Origin: Halobacterium wangiae | GTDB lineage: Archaea; Halobacteriota; Halobacteria; Halobacteriales; Halobacteriaceae | Length of the DNA stretch: 64,000 bases | Reading direction: 5' to 3' | Assembly: GCF_021249345.1 (NCBI RefSeq) | Contig: NZ_CP089588.1 | Coordinates: 682,001 to 746,000 of the forward strand | In this document: in pieces, positions 37,556-46,832 of the stretch | How positions within the stretch are numbered: position 1 is the first letter of the stretch | How the letters are laid out: every line of letters starts with the position of its first letter | Notes under the pieces: generated by a model | The model's database searches: none | Told to the model about the DNA's origin: nothing | Seen by the model: the letters and a program-made list of their open reading frames with translations, nothing else | Made by a program: the position numbers and the translations under genes

Positions 37556-38620
37556 TCAGAGCACGGTCGAGACCCGGTCGAGTCCCTCGCGGAGTTCCGC
37601 GGTCGGCAGCCCGAACCCGATGCGGAAGTAGTCGTCGTAGGCGTCGCCGAAGCACCGCCCGGGCGCGAGCACGACGGAGGACTCCTCGACGACGGTCCGG
37701 CAGAACGTCGCCGAGTTCTCGAAGCTCGCGGGCACCTCGAGGAACGCGTTGCAGCCGACGGGGTCTGGCCAGTCGATGCCGTGCTCGCGCGCCCACTCTG
37801 CGGTGATCTCGTGGTTCGCCCGGACGTGTGCGAGTGCGTCCTCGCGCAGTTCAGCCTCCCGGCCCGTCAGCACCTGGCGGGCGACGTGCTGGCCGAACTT
37901 GGTGGGCGAGATGGTGGTGTAGTCCTTCCAGCGCTCGGTGGCCTCGACGACCTCGCTGGGGCCGGCGAGCCAGCCGAAGCGGAGGCCCGCGAGCCCGTAC
38001 GTCTTCGAGAGCCCAGACGTGCTGATGGCGCGATCACCGAGACTCGTCACGGGCGGCAGCGGGTCCTCGGCGAGCAGGCGGTACACCTCGTCGCCGAGCA
38101 GGTAGGCGTCGGCGTCCACGGCGAGGTCGTAGACGGCTCGTACCGTCTCCTCGTCGTGCTGGCGGCCGGTCGGGTTGTTCGGGTTGTTCAGGACCACGAG
38201 TTCGGTCTCGGGGCGGATCGCCTCGGCCACGGCGTCAACGTCCAGCGTCCACTCGGGTGGGTCCAGCGGCACGCGGGTCACGTCGCAGATGGACTCCGGG
38301 ATGGCGTGGAGGCTCTGGTACGTCGGCGTGACGACGACGGCGTGGTCGCCCGGCGAGAGCAGCGACTGGAAGACGAGGAAGTTCGCCTCCTGGGTGCCCA
38401 CCGTGCAGACCACCTCGTCGGCGGTCCGGTCGTGTTCGTCGGCGATGGCGGCTCGCACGTCCGGCGCACCCTTCGTCGGGATGACGTACCCCAGTTCGCC
38501 GGGGTCCGTGTCGAAGTCGCTCGCCGGGAGGCTCCGGACGCCGCTCTCCGCGAGCATCACGTCGGCGTCGTGTTCGTACTCCGCGAACCACCGCTCCAGT
38601 TCGAACGGCGCTACGTCCAT
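37556..38620 (-). CDS. Class I/II aminotransferase (PLP)
   Basis: 354 residues from ATG 38620. Fold-type I motifs are present: NNPNNPTG, GDEVYR, the PLP lysine in STSGLSKTYGLAGLRFGW and RIGFG with the carboxylate-binding Arg near the C-terminus. The sequence is shorter than AspC-type enzymes, and its substrate is unclear. It sits between aIF5A and a creatininase-family gene, all leftward but with gaps of 50-70 bp. The ORF extension beyond 38,620 is antisense or out-of-frame noise. Confidence 0.9.
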   Translation of the reverse strand: MDVAPFELERWFAEYEHDADVMLAESGVRSLPASDFDTDPGELGYVIPTKGAPDVRAAIADEHDRTADEVVCTVGTQEANFLVFQSLLSPGDHAVVVTPTYQSLHAIPESICDVTRVPLDPPEWTLDVDAVAEAIRPETELVVLNNPNNPTGRQHDEETVRAVYDLAVDADAYLLGDEVYRLLAEDPLPPVTSLGDRAISTSGLSKTYGLAGLRFGWLAGPSEVVEATERWKDYTTISPTKFGQHVARQVLTGREAELREDALAHVRANHEITAEWAREHGIDWPDPVGCNAFLEVPASFENSATFCRTVVEESSVVLAPGRCFGDAYDDYFRIGFGLPTAELREGLDRVSTVL

Positions 38621-38670
38621 ACGGTGGCTACGCGACAGGGGGTGAAAACTCGGGCGACGCCGGCAGGGAA

Positions 38671-39441
38671 CTACACGTGCGGCTCGGGCATGAGGTCCGC
38701 GAACGCCTGGTCGTCGAGCCACTCGCAGAGCCGGACGAGTTCCCCGGTCGCGGCCTCGAACAGCTGTTCGCCCTTCGCTGGCGTGGCGTCGGTCTGGTCG
38801 CCGAGGACGCCGTTGGCGGTGTTGTCCGCGGCGTCGTAGAACGTCCGCGCACCGTGGACGATGGTCTCGGCCTCGGCGACGCTCGGGACGCCGCCGTCGC
38901 GTGCCTCGGCGAGGCGGTCGTCGTGGACCAGGTCGGGCGCGAGGTGCTGTATCATCGCCGTCTCCTTCGGGCCGCCGTGGGGGCCGTTCTGCGCGAACAG
39001 GTCGTCGACGAGTTCGGGAACGCTCTCGTCCCACATCCAGTCGACGGCGTACGCGACCTCGTCCTCGCGGAGGCGACGCCCCACTTCGCGCAGGTGCGGG
39101 ACGTTGCCGCCGTGGGCGTTCACGAAGACGACGCGGTCGACGCCGTGGTAGGTGAGGTTGCGCGCGAGCGACTCGACGTAGTCGCGGAACGCGGGCGGGC
39201 TGACCCACATCGTGCCGTGGAACTGCCGGTGGTGGGAGCTGACGCCGACGTTCACGGTGGGCGTACAGAGGAAGCCGGTCTCGTCGGCGGCCGCCCGGGC
39301 GAACGCCTCCGCGATGAGGTGGTCGGTCCCCTCCGGGAGGTGGGGGCCGTGCTGTTCGGTGGAGCCGAGCGGGACCAGCGCGAGCGACTCCGACTCGAAG
39401 TAGGCGCCGAGGTCCGGCCACGCTTCGTTGCCGAGGTACAT
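38671..39441 (-). CDS. Creatininase-family amidohydrolase
   Basis: 256 residues from ATG 39441. Metal-binding motifs are LGSTEQHGPHLPEGTD and VFVNAHGGNVPHL, followed by GGPKETAMIQHLAPDLV. The family includes creatininase and the archaeal ArfB formamidase of riboflavin/F420 synthesis. The sequence alone does not separate the two, so ArfB is a possibility only. Cytosolic, metal-dependent. Confidence 0.87.
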   Translation of the reverse strand: MYLGNEAWPDLGAYFESESLALVPLGSTEQHGPHLPEGTDHLIAEAFARAAADETGFLCTPTVNVGVSSHHRQFHGTMWVSPPAFRDYVESLARNLTYHGVDRVVFVNAHGGNVPHLREVGRRLREDEVAYAVDWMWDESVPELVDDLFAQNGPHGGPKETAMIQHLAPDLVHDDRLAEARDGGVPSVAEAETIVHGARTFYDAADNTANGVLGDQTDATPAKGEQLFEAATGELVRLCEWLDDQAFADLMPEPHV

Positions 39442-39482
39442 CACCGGACGAACGGCCGTCGTCCCAAAGAGTCTACTGGGAG

Positions 39483-41141
39483 TCAGTCGCGGTTGCGGAG
39501 GTTCTGCCGGGTGAACTGCGGCGTCGCGCGGATGCCCCGGCGCCGCCGGAACGAGCGGTACAGCGCGAGCGCGACGAGGAACGTGAACACGCCCGCGAGG
39601 GCGGTCGCCAGGGTGAGGTCCTCGAAGGCGTACAGCAGCGCCGTCGTCGGGACGCTCGTCGCGAGGACGAGCCCCAGGACGAGGCGTCGCGCGAGGCGGT
39701 CGATGACGCCGTTGTTGTCCTCGAGGTCCGCGCGGACGTGGAGGTCCTCGCGTTCGACGCGGTTGAGCGCGTCCTCCAGTTTCGGCGGAATGCGGACGGC
39801 CGACTGCGTGGAGTCGCGCAGCTGCTCGGCGGTCTGGGTGGCGAACTGCCGGATGGACTCCTCGCGGTAGCCCTGCTCGGTGAGGTACTCCGTCGCCACG
39901 GAGATGAAGTCGAACTCCGGGTCGAGGGTGACACAGACCCCCTCGACGACGGTGGCGACACGGAGTACGAGCGCGAGGTTCGACGGCAGGCGCAGCGGGA
40001 ACTCGTAGATGGTGTCCTCCACCTTCCCGACGATCTGCTGGACGCGGTAGGTCTCGATGGACTCCCCGCGGGCGTCCTGGATGGCGAGTTCCATCACCTC
40101 CGCCATCGTCGCGCGGTCGGCCTCCGGGGAGAGTGTCCCCATCTCGATGAGCGCGTCGAGGATGGCGTCGATGTCCTGGTTGGCGACCGCGACGTAGAAG
40201 TCCACGATCTTCTGCTGGACGAACTCGTCGACGCGGCCGCTCATCCCGAAGTCGTAGAAGACGACGGTGCCGTCGTCGCGTACGGCGAGGTTTCCCGGGT
40301 GGGGGTCGGCGTGGAAGACGCCGTCCTCGATGATCATCTGGAGGTAGGTGCGTTCGAGCGTCTCGGCGACCCGCGAACGGTCGATGCCCTTGCGTTCGAG
40401 TTCCTCGACGTTCGAGATCTTCGTCCCCGAGATGTACTGCATCGTGAGCACGCGACTGCTCGAGTAGTCGTCGTACACCGGCGGGATGGCGACGGCCGGG
40501 TCGTCCGCGAAGTTCGCCCGGATCTCCGTGAGCATCTCGGCCTCGCGGTCGTAGTCCATCTCCTCGCGGATGGTCTTCGAGAACTCGTCGGCGAGGTTCC
40601 GGAGGCTGAACGCGCGTCCCTCCCCCACGAACCGCGCGACGACCGGCAGCGTCCACCGGACGACCCGGAGGTCGGCCTCGACGAGTTCCTCGATGCCGGG
40701 CCGGCGGACCTTCACCGCGACCGGTTCGCCCTCGACCTCGGCGGTGTACACCTGCCCGAGACTCGCGCCGCTGATTGGCTCGCGGTCGAAGTCGTCGAAC
40801 ACCTCGTCGACGGGGCCGAGTTCGCCCTCCAGTACAACCCTGGCGTTCTCCCAGTCGGCCGGCGGCACGCGGTCCTGGAGCTCCGTGAGCACGTCGACGT
40901 ACTCCGGGGGGAGGACGTCCGGTCGCGTCGAGAGCAGCTGTCCGAGTTTGATGAACGTCGGGCCGAGCGTGAGCAGCGAATCGAGCAGCCGCTCCGCGCG
41001 CTCGACGCGTCGCTCGGACGTGACGCGTCGACTGCTCCCGAACAGCAGGAATCGCCGCCGGTCGCGGAGGTAGCCCCACACCAGCGGGAGGAACTGCCAC
41101 GCGACGACGACGAACCGGCGGTACGACCGGAGTACCGCCAC
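39483..41141 (-). CDS. ABC1/UbiB-family atypical kinase
   Basis: 552 residues from GTG 41141. The KxGQ-type motif FIKLGQLLSTRPDVLP, the Ala-rich loop ISGASLGQVYTAE, VAVKVRRPG and the catalytic ADPHPGNLAVR plus FYDFGMSG are all present. Two hydrophobic helices near the C-terminus (about 490-530) anchor it. UbiB-like proteins support quinone or isoprenoid-lipid homeostasis; haloarchaea use menaquinone, so a quinone-related role is plausible. The Hsp20 stop lies four bases upstream of this start, suggesting co-transcription. Confidence 0.9.
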   Translation of the reverse strand: MAVLRSYRRFVVVAWQFLPLVWGYLRDRRRFLLFGSSRRVTSERRVERAERLLDSLLTLGPTFIKLGQLLSTRPDVLPPEYVDVLTELQDRVPPADWENARVVLEGELGPVDEVFDDFDREPISGASLGQVYTAEVEGEPVAVKVRRPGIEELVEADLRVVRWTLPVVARFVGEGRAFSLRNLADEFSKTIREEMDYDREAEMLTEIRANFADDPAVAIPPVYDDYSSSRVLTMQYISGTKISNVEELERKGIDRSRVAETLERTYLQMIIEDGVFHADPHPGNLAVRDDGTVVFYDFGMSGRVDEFVQQKIVDFYVAVANQDIDAILDALIEMGTLSPEADRATMAEVMELAIQDARGESIETYRVQQIVGKVEDTIYEFPLRLPSNLALVLRVATVVEGVCVTLDPEFDFISVATEYLTEQGYREESIRQFATQTAEQLRDSTQSAVRIPPKLEDALNRVEREDLHVRADLEDNNGVIDRLARRLVLGLVLATSVPTTALLYAFEDLTLATALAGVFTFLVALALYRSFRRRRGIRATPQFTRQNLRNRD

Positions 41142-41145
41142 CGCT

Positions 41146-41496
41146 CTACCCCTCTACGGGGACGCGGTGGGCGGTCTCCCCTCGCTTCGGTAGTCGGACC
41201 TCGAGGACGCCGCGGTCGACGGACGCCGACGACCCGTCGTCGGTGGCGTCCGGCGGCAGGGGGAGTTCGAGGTCGAGGAACAGCGGGCGCTCCTCGGTCC
41301 GGTAGGTGAACCCGGTGGGCACCGACTTCTGGCGGTGGGCGTCGACGACCAGCGTCCGGCCGTCCACGCGCACGTCGACGTCGTCGGCAGTGACGCCGGC
41401 CACGTCGACGACGAAGAGGTAGGCGTCCTCCCGTTCGAGCACGTCGACGAACACCGAGTCTGGCAGGTTCCCCAGCGCTTCGCGCAAGCGGGACAT
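41146..41496 (-). CDS. Hsp20/alpha-crystallin small heat-shock protein
   Basis: 116 residues from ATG 41496. The alpha-crystallin domain is intact: FVVDVAGVTADDVDVRVDG, LELPLPPDAT and GVLEVRLPKRGE. It has no long N-terminal extension and only a short C-terminal tail (HRVPVEG); the I-x-I motif is not obvious. It is a holdase chaperone for unfolded proteins. It heads a probable unit with the UbiB-type kinase. A T-rich CTTTTTCGCC about 30 bases upstream may be its promoter. Confidence 0.9.
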   Translation of the reverse strand: MSRLREALGNLPDSVFVDVLEREDAYLFVVDVAGVTADDVDVRVDGRTLVVDAHRQKSVPTGFTYRTEERPLFLDLELPLPPDATDDGSSASVDRGVLEVRLPKRGETAHRVPVEG

Positions 41497-41942
41497 GCGC
41501 GACGTTTAGAGCGGCGAGGCGAAAAAGCCGGTGGTCGAGACACTGACTCGTCTCGACGGTGCGCCGACCCGGTGGAAGTGCCGGCGCGGACCGTGTGCCC
41601 TGACACCGCATTCCCCGGGCATCCGTGTTCGGGTGGGGGGAAACGCGTGGGGGAAACGCGAAATCGTGGTCGCCGACCGGCGGAGGGGGGATGGCCGGCG
41701 GCGACCGGCGGACGCCCGGAACTGTGCCCTGACCGGCGGCGTACTGTTGCCGCCATCGAAGACATGGACCGCGAGGGTATTGAACGGTGGCGTCGTTCGC
41801 ACTCGATTTCCGTCGCTTAAGCCGAATTAATCCGGAGTTATCCGGTGATTTTCGGCGACGCAATCCGGCCCCGGGACCGGCGTCCTACCGGCAGCGTGGC
41901 TATCCAGCCGGTGGACCGGGAGAACGCGGGTAGCGACCGGTT
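41497..41942. other. Intergenic region with short direct repeats (446 bp)
   Basis: I see no supportable gene. It holds two adjacent copies of TGGGGGAAACGCG (41,634-41,660), four copies of GACCGGCGG or close variants, and a repeated TGTGCCCTGAC. An AT-richer segment (TTAAGCCGAATTAATCC) lies near 41,817. Confidence 0.5.
41634..41660 (+). repeat. Tandem 13-14-bp direct repeat
   Basis: TGGGGGGAAACGCG is followed directly by TGGGGGAAACGCG. The GGGGAAACG core vaguely recalls haloarchaeal origin-recognition boxes, but no orc1/cdc6 gene is near. Confidence 0.4.
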
Positions 41943-42593
41943 TCAGTCCGCCCGCGGGTCGAAGACCTCGTGGAACGTCTCGACGCGGTAGTCGCCGAGC
42001 ACGCAGTGCCCGCGGTTCTCGGGCGCGTGACGTTCCACGTGGACGGCGTCGAGGCCGGCGTTCATCGCGGCGCCCACGTCGCTGGCCGCGTCTCCGACGT
42101 AGACCCCGCGGTGGGTCGCGGGTTCGACGCCGACGTCGCCGAGCGCGAGTTCGAGCGGGCGCGGGTCGGGTTTCCAGCCGGTGTCGTCGTCACAGCAGAG
42201 GACGACGTCGAACCAGTCGTCGATGTCGAGGTGCTCCATCACGGGACCCGCGAGGAACTCCGCGCAGTGGGTGACGACGCCGACCGGGCCGTCGAGGTCG
42301 CCGACGTAGGCGGCGTCGTCGTAGAGGTAGGTGGCCTCGGCACGGCGCTGGGGGTCCTCGATGTCGTGGAACGCCGCCCAGAACGCCGTCGGGTCGAACC
42401 CCCACGAGCGGAGGCGCTCGTTGCGGGACCCACCGAGGCCGTGCCACAGGATCTCGGCTTCGCGGTCCGTGAACTCGCGGCCGACGCGGTCGCCCACGCG
42501 GTCGAACACCTCCCGGGTGTACGACCACTCGGTGTCCACGAGGGTCCCGTCGAGGTCGAACAGCCAGACGTCGTAGTCGGACGGGGAGCCCAT
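41943..42593 (-). CDS. HAD-superfamily hydrolase
   Basis: 216 residues from ATG 42593. Motif I is WLFDLDGTLVDTE (nucleophile and acid/base Asp), motif III lysine in TGWKPDPRP and motif IV GVYVGDAASD. The alpha-helical cap after motif I marks subclass I, like phosphoglycolate phosphatases. Substrate unknown. The in-frame extension to 42,653 is not homologous to the family start. Confidence 0.88.
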   Translation of the reverse strand: MGSPSDYDVWLFDLDGTLVDTEWSYTREVFDRVGDRVGREFTDREAEILWHGLGGSRNERLRSWGFDPTAFWAAFHDIEDPQRRAEATYLYDDAAYVGDLDGPVGVVTHCAEFLAGPVMEHLDIDDWFDVVLCCDDDTGWKPDPRPLELALGDVGVEPATHRGVYVGDAASDVGAAMNAGLDAVHVERHAPENRGHCVLGDYRVETFHEVFDPRAD

Positions 42594-42694
42594 CGGATAC
42601 GGGTGTACGCAATCCCGAAGTATGAGCGTTCCGGGAGACTGTGAGCGGGGCACACGCTCCCGTCGACGCGCCGGAGAGGCCGACCACCAGGCTG

Positions 42695-43792
42695 TCAGGC
42701 GGTGTTCGGGTCCGGTCGCTCGGCCAGCGTCACCTCGACCTGCCGGCGCTCGCCGTCGCGGAGGACCGTGAGCGTGACCGTCTCGCCGGGCCGCGTCTCC
42801 GTGAAGAGGTACGTCGAGAGGTCCTTCGTCGTGTTCACCGCCCGACCGTCGACGCCGACGATCACGTCACCACCGACCGGGATCGGGGTCCCGTCGACGA
42901 CGGTGACCTCGGTCGTCTCCTGCAAGACGCCGCCGGCTGGCGTCCCCTCGTCGACCCGGTGGACGTAGACGCCCTCGGTCGCGTCGAGGTCGTTCGCTGA
43001 CGCGAGCTGGGGGGTAATCGGGCGCACCGACACGCCGAGGTACGCGTGTTCGTAGCTGCCGTTCTCGACGAGGGCCGGCACGACCCGCTCGAGGAGCGTC
43101 GAGGGGACGGCGAAGCCGATGTTGTCGGCTCGCGCCGCCTGGAGGCCGGCCGTGTTGACGCCGACGACGGTGCCGTCGCAGGTGACGAGTGGCCCGCCGC
43201 TGTTCCCGGGGTTGATGGGAGCGTCAGTCTGGAGGACCGTCGGGATGGCGGCGTTCTGGCCGGTCGGCAGCGAGCGGTTGACGCCGCTCACGATGCCGTG
43301 GGTGATGGACTCGTCGAGGCCGAACGGACTGCCGAGCGCGGTGACGCTGGTGCCGGGGTCGGGGTTCGACGCCGCGACGGCCAGCGCCTCGACGTCGCTC
43401 GGTGTCTCCGTCACGCGGACCACCGCGAGGTCGGCGACCTCGTCCCTGCCGACGACCGCCGCGCTACTGGACGTCTCGTCGGTGAACTGGACGGTGACGG
43501 ACTCGGCGTCGCCGACGACGTGGGCGTTCGTGACCACGTAGCTCGTGGCGTTGCCCTCGAACGTCTGGTAGACGAAGCCCGACCCCTGGCCGGCCGTCGT
43601 CCCGACGCCGACCACCGAGTCGATGGTCTGGTCGTACAGCGTCGCGTAGTCGCAGTCGGCTCGCTGGCCGGGGCGCTCCGTCTGTCCGGCGCTGGCTCCG
43701 TCCGTGGCGAGCGGGGACGCGGCAGTCGCGAAGCCGACCCCCGTGGTCACGAGGAGGGCCGCGACGGCGACGACGAGGAGGTCGCTGCGCAT
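42695..43792 (-). CDS. HtrA/DegP-like serine protease with PDZ domain
   Basis: 365 residues from ATG 43792. A hydrophobic signal or anchor helix (LLVVAVAALLVTTGVGFA) sends it out of the cytoplasm. The triad is complete: His in VVTNAHVVG, Asp in VADLAVVRV and Ser in NPGNSGGPL. A single PDZ domain (about 245-350) contains YLGVSVRP and GGDVIVGVDGRAV. This is the standard extracytoplasmic quality-control arrangement. Transcribed alone. Confidence 0.92.
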   Translation of the reverse strand: MRSDLLVVAVAALLVTTGVGFATAASPLATDGASAGQTERPGQRADCDYATLYDQTIDSVVGVGTTAGQGSGFVYQTFEGNATSYVVTNAHVVGDAESVTVQFTDETSSSAAVVGRDEVADLAVVRVTETPSDVEALAVAASNPDPGTSVTALGSPFGLDESITHGIVSGVNRSLPTGQNAAIPTVLQTDAPINPGNSGGPLVTCDGTVVGVNTAGLQAARADNIGFAVPSTLLERVVPALVENGSYEHAYLGVSVRPITPQLASANDLDATEGVYVHRVDEGTPAGGVLQETTEVTVVDGTPIPVGGDVIVGVDGRAVNTTKDLSTYLFTETRPGETVTLTVLRDGERRQVEVTLAERPDPNTA

Positions 43793-43897
43793 GCCGTGGT
43801 ACGGTTCGTCGACGGTGGGAAAACGAGTTCTGGCCGATTGGCGACCCGAACCTTGCGGAGTACACCGCTGTCGCGCACCCTTCCGCTGGCCACTCCC

Positions 43898-44710
43898 TCA
43901 GTCCGTCGGTCGTTCGACCTGGGCGAGGAACTCCCGGATCGCCCGCTCGAAGAACGCGGGGTTGTCCCAGGGAGAGGCGTGCCCGGCGTCCGGGACTTCC
44001 CGAACCGTCACGTCGGGAATCCCGGCAGCCAGCGTCGATGCGTGACGGCTGACCACCGACGCTTCGTGTTCGCCGTACAGTACCAGCGTCGGGACGGTGA
44101 TGGCGGCGAGGTCGACGTCGGTCTCGTGGAACGAGGCGACGGCCTGCAACGAGTTAACGGCGGCCACAGTGTCCATCTCCGGGAACGCCTCGACACGGAG
44201 ACTCGAGGTGTTGTCCCCCTCCAGCTTCCGCCCGAACCACAGCACGAGCGCCCTGGCCCGGCCGTAGCCGACGACGCGAACGAGGCCGACCAGGACGTTC
44301 GTCAGCACGGTCCGCTCGATGCGGTCCCGGCGACTGACGAACGTCGGCGTGAAGGTGTCGGCGAGCACGAGACCGCCGAGCCGGTCGGGGTACCGACTCG
44401 CGTACACCTGGGCGATCATCCCGCCCATCGAGACGCCACAGAGAACGGGCCGGTTGAGGCCCAGGGCGTCGACGAACTCGTGGAGGTCCTCGGCTAGCTG
44501 GTCGATCGAGTACGCCGTGTCGTGTGGGTTCGTCGTTCTGCCGTGGCCCCGGAGGTCGTACGCGATGGCGGTGTAGTCGTCGCCGAACGCCCTCAGCTGC
44601 TGGGCTGCCGCCGTGTGGTCCGAGAGGGCGCCGTGGACGAAGACGATGGGCGGGCCGGTGCCTCGCTGCTCGTAGTGGGTCTCGATATCGCCTGTCTGGA
44701 CTGTGGGCAT
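43898..44710 (-). CDS. Alpha/beta-fold hydrolase
   Basis: 270 residues from ATG 44710. The nucleophile elbow is GVSMGGMI, the oxyanion region VFVHGALSD, the acid is probably Asp/Glu in LYGEHEASV, and the catalytic His is in DAGHASPWDNP. The sequence DLRGHGRT is typical of lactonase/esterase-like members. Substrate unknown; cytosolic. Confidence 0.88.
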   Translation of the reverse strand: MPTVQTGDIETHYEQRGTGPPIVFVHGALSDHTAAAQQLRAFGDDYTAIAYDLRGHGRTTNPHDTAYSIDQLAEDLHEFVDALGLNRPVLCGVSMGGMIAQVYASRYPDRLGGLVLADTFTPTFVSRRDRIERTVLTNVLVGLVRVVGYGRARALVLWFGRKLEGDNTSSLRVEAFPEMDTVAAVNSLQAVASFHETDVDLAAITVPTLVLYGEHEASVVSRHASTLAAGIPDVTVREVPDAGHASPWDNPAFFERAIREFLAQVERPTD

Positions 44711-44816
44711 CTGGGCACCTCTAGGGGGCTACTCGGGATGAAGGTGCCGCGGAGCGGCGGGCCTCGCGTGGAACCTGCCGAGAGCGTCTGCTGGCCGGTT
44801 CCACGCCCGGGACCGG

Positions 44817-45185
44817 CTACTCGCGCAGCTCCACGGAGCTCCCGAGGTACTTGTTCAGCACCTCGGTGGTGGTGTCGGCGTTGAACTGCGCGAGATCCGC
44901 GGCGATCTCGGCCTGCAGCGCCTCGTAGTACTCGCGGTCGGTCTCCAGGGAACGGTACTCCACGGACTCGACGGGCACGTCTAAGGCGTCCTCGACGACC
45001 GACCGGAACCGCACCGGGTCCCCGAGGTCGCCGCGCCAGAGGTTGTCTCTGAAGAAGCGCCAGCCGGGGTCGCCGGGCGGGTCGGCGGGCCGGCGGAGTC
45101 GCGTCTCGAACACCTGGGGGTCGACGCGCACGCCGCCCGTCGGTTCGAGGCGGAACCGGACCGCGAAGACGTACGCCGCGTCCAT
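44817..45185 (-). CDS. LWR-salt protein
   Basis: 122 residues from ATG 45185. It contains the naming motif FFRDNLWRGDLGDP in the centre, preceded by AYVFAVRFRLEP. This small family is restricted to halophilic archaea and has no known function. The stop of the pterin dehydratase gene is directly adjacent (45,186), so the pair is co-transcribed. Confidence 0.85.
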   Translation of the reverse strand: MDAAYVFAVRFRLEPTGGVRVDPQVFETRLRRPADPPGDPGWRFFRDNLWRGDLGDPVRFRSVVEDALDVPVESVEYRSLETDREYYEALQAEIAADLAQFNADTTTEVLNKYLGSSVELRE

Positions 45186-45461
45186 CTACCGGTGGTCGTC
45201 GCAGAGCTCCGCCATCTCGATGTCCTGGTCGGTGACCCCGCCGGCCTCGTGGCTCGTGAACCGGACCTCGACCTCCTCGTAGCCGATGCGGATCTCGGGG
45301 TGGTGGAACTCCTCCTCGGCGAGTTCGCCGACCTCGGTGGCGAACGCCACGCCCTTCAGGTAGTCGTCGAACTCGTAGGTCCGCGTGATCTCGTCGCCGT
45401 CGAGCGACCAGTGTGTCGGGAGTTTCCGTTCGATCTCGTCGTCGGAGAGTACGTCGGCCAT
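45186..45461 (-). CDS. 4a-hydroxytetrahydrobiopterin dehydratase-like (PCD)
   Basis: 91 residues from ATG 45461. The catalytic signature EEEFHHPEIRIGYEEVEVRF holds the two His residues and the strand that follow in pterin-4a-carbinolamine dehydratases, and FDDYLKGVAF precedes it. Members recycle pterin cofactors or act in molybdopterin-related chemistry. It is downstream of hemA and directly upstream of the LWR-salt gene, but no pterin-dependent hydroxylase is in view. Confidence 0.9.
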   Translation of the reverse strand: MADVLSDDEIERKLPTHWSLDGDEITRTYEFDDYLKGVAFATEVGELAEEEFHHPEIRIGYEEVEVRFTSHEAGGVTDQDIEMAELCDDHR

Positions 45462-45524
45462 GGGAGAAAGGTCACTCGCCAGCCACATAACGCTACGCCA
45501 CGGCCCGCGTCGGCTCGCGTTCGG

Positions 45525-46832
45525 TCAGTCCTCGGACTCCGCCGGCGTCGCGTCGCTCGCCGTGGTGTCGAACGGCATCCCGTCCTCGAACTCGGGGTTG
45601 AACAGCTGGAGGGCGGTGGCGATGGTCGACCAGTCGTCCTCGGCCGCGGCGTCCCGGAGGCTCTTCGTCGGCGCCGCGAGCAGCTGGTTGACGAGCGCGT
45701 CCGCCATCGACTCCAGCACCTCGCGTTCCGCCGCCGAGAGCTCACCCTCGGCCGCCTCCAGTTGGGAGATGGCGGTCGACAGCTCCCGGTTCTTCAGGCG
45801 GTCGGCGCTCTCGTACATCTGCGCGATGACCTCGTCGGCGCGCTTGCGCTTGTACTGGGCGAGCAGGCGCTCGAACTCCGCGTCGATCATCGCTTCGACC
45901 TCGCGGGCGGCGTCCTCGCGGCGTTCGCGGGTCGCCTCGGTCACCGCTTCGAGCGCTTCGAGGTCGTGGACCGACACCGCCGCCTCGTCGTCGGCCTCGG
46001 GTGCGACGTCCCGGGGCTGGGCGAGGTCGACGACGACCGTCTCGCCTGCGCCCGCGAACGCCTCGCCGTCGAGGACGTAGCCCGGACTGCTGGTCGCCGC
46101 GACGACCACGTCCGCGTCGGCCGTCTGGTCCGTAGCGGCGGCGAGCGTCGTCGTCTCCGTCGGTGTGTCCACGACGTCGGCGACGCGGGCCGCGCGCTCC
46201 GGCGTGCGGTTGGCCACGACGAGCGCCTCGACGCCCGCGCTCGCGAACGCCTTCGCCGCGAGCGTCCCCATCTCGCCGGCGCCGACGACCAGCGCGCGGG
46301 CGCCGTCGAGGTCGGTCTTCCGTTCGGCGAGCCGGACCGCCGCCGTCCCGAGGGAGGTCGCGCCCTCGTTGATGGCGGTCTCCGTCCGCGCGCGCTCGCC
46401 GACGTGGATCGCCTTCGTGACGGCCTGACGGAGCACGTGGTCGATGCCGCCGGCGTCCTGGGCGGCGTCGAACGCGTCCCGGAGCTGGCCGAGGATCTGG
46501 TCCTCGCCGACGACCAGCGACTCCAGGCCGGCGGCGACGCGGAGAAGGTGGCGGAGGCTCTCCTCGTGGCCCATCGAGATGGCGCCAGCGCCCGCCGGGT
46601 CGAAGCCCGCGGCGCCCAGGGCGCGGCGGCCAGTCGCGGGGTCGTCTGTGACCACGTACGCCTCCACGCGGTGGCACGTCTGGAGGACGAGTGCCTCCTC
46701 GACGGCGGGCTGGTCGAGCAGCGCGTCGAGTGCGGCCGCGTCGGACGCTGCGCTCGCGGCCTCCAGTTCGTCGAGGGAGGCCGTCTCGTGTGAGACCCGC
46801 ACGCCGGAGACGACACCTGTGTTCCCGTTCAC
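45525..46832 (-). CDS. hemA: Glutamyl-tRNA reductase
   Basis: 435 residues from GTG 46832. The catalytic Cys is C53 in LQTCHRVEAY; the NADPH-binding GAGEMGTLAAK and the long C-terminal dimerisation helices are present. It converts glutamyl-tRNA to glutamate-1-semialdehyde, the first committed step of tetrapyrroles. The GTG overlaps the stop of the upstream dehydrogenase gene by four bases (GTGA), which fixes the start and indicates translational coupling. Confidence 0.95.
   Translation of the reverse strand: MNGNTGVVSGVRVSHETASLDELEAASAASDAAALDALLDQPAVEEALVLQTCHRVEAYVVTDDPATGRRALGAAGFDPAGAGAISMGHEESLRHLLRVAAGLESLVVGEDQILGQLRDAFDAAQDAGGIDHVLRQAVTKAIHVGERARTETAINEGATSLGTAAVRLAERKTDLDGARALVVGAGEMGTLAAKAFASAGVEALVVANRTPERAARVADVVDTPTETTTLAAATDQTADADVVVAATSSPGYVLDGEAFAGAGETVVVDLAQPRDVAPEADDEAAVSVHDLEALEAVTEATRERREDAAREVEAMIDAEFERLLAQYKRKRADEVIAQMYESADRLKNRELSTAISQLEAAEGELSAAEREVLESMADALVNQLLAAPTKSLRDAAAEDDWSTIATALQLFNPEFEDGMPFDTTASDATPAESED

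Noticed and set aside
41634-41660. Origin-recognition-box-like repeats suggesting a replication origin.
   Set aside because: Only a short GGGGAAACG core matches, no inverted pair and no orc1/cdc6 gene are nearby. Kept only as a repeat.
41531-41830. Possible 99-residue gene upstream of Hsp20.
   Set aside because: Arg/Lys-rich composition does not fit a halophile, and it overlaps the direct repeats.
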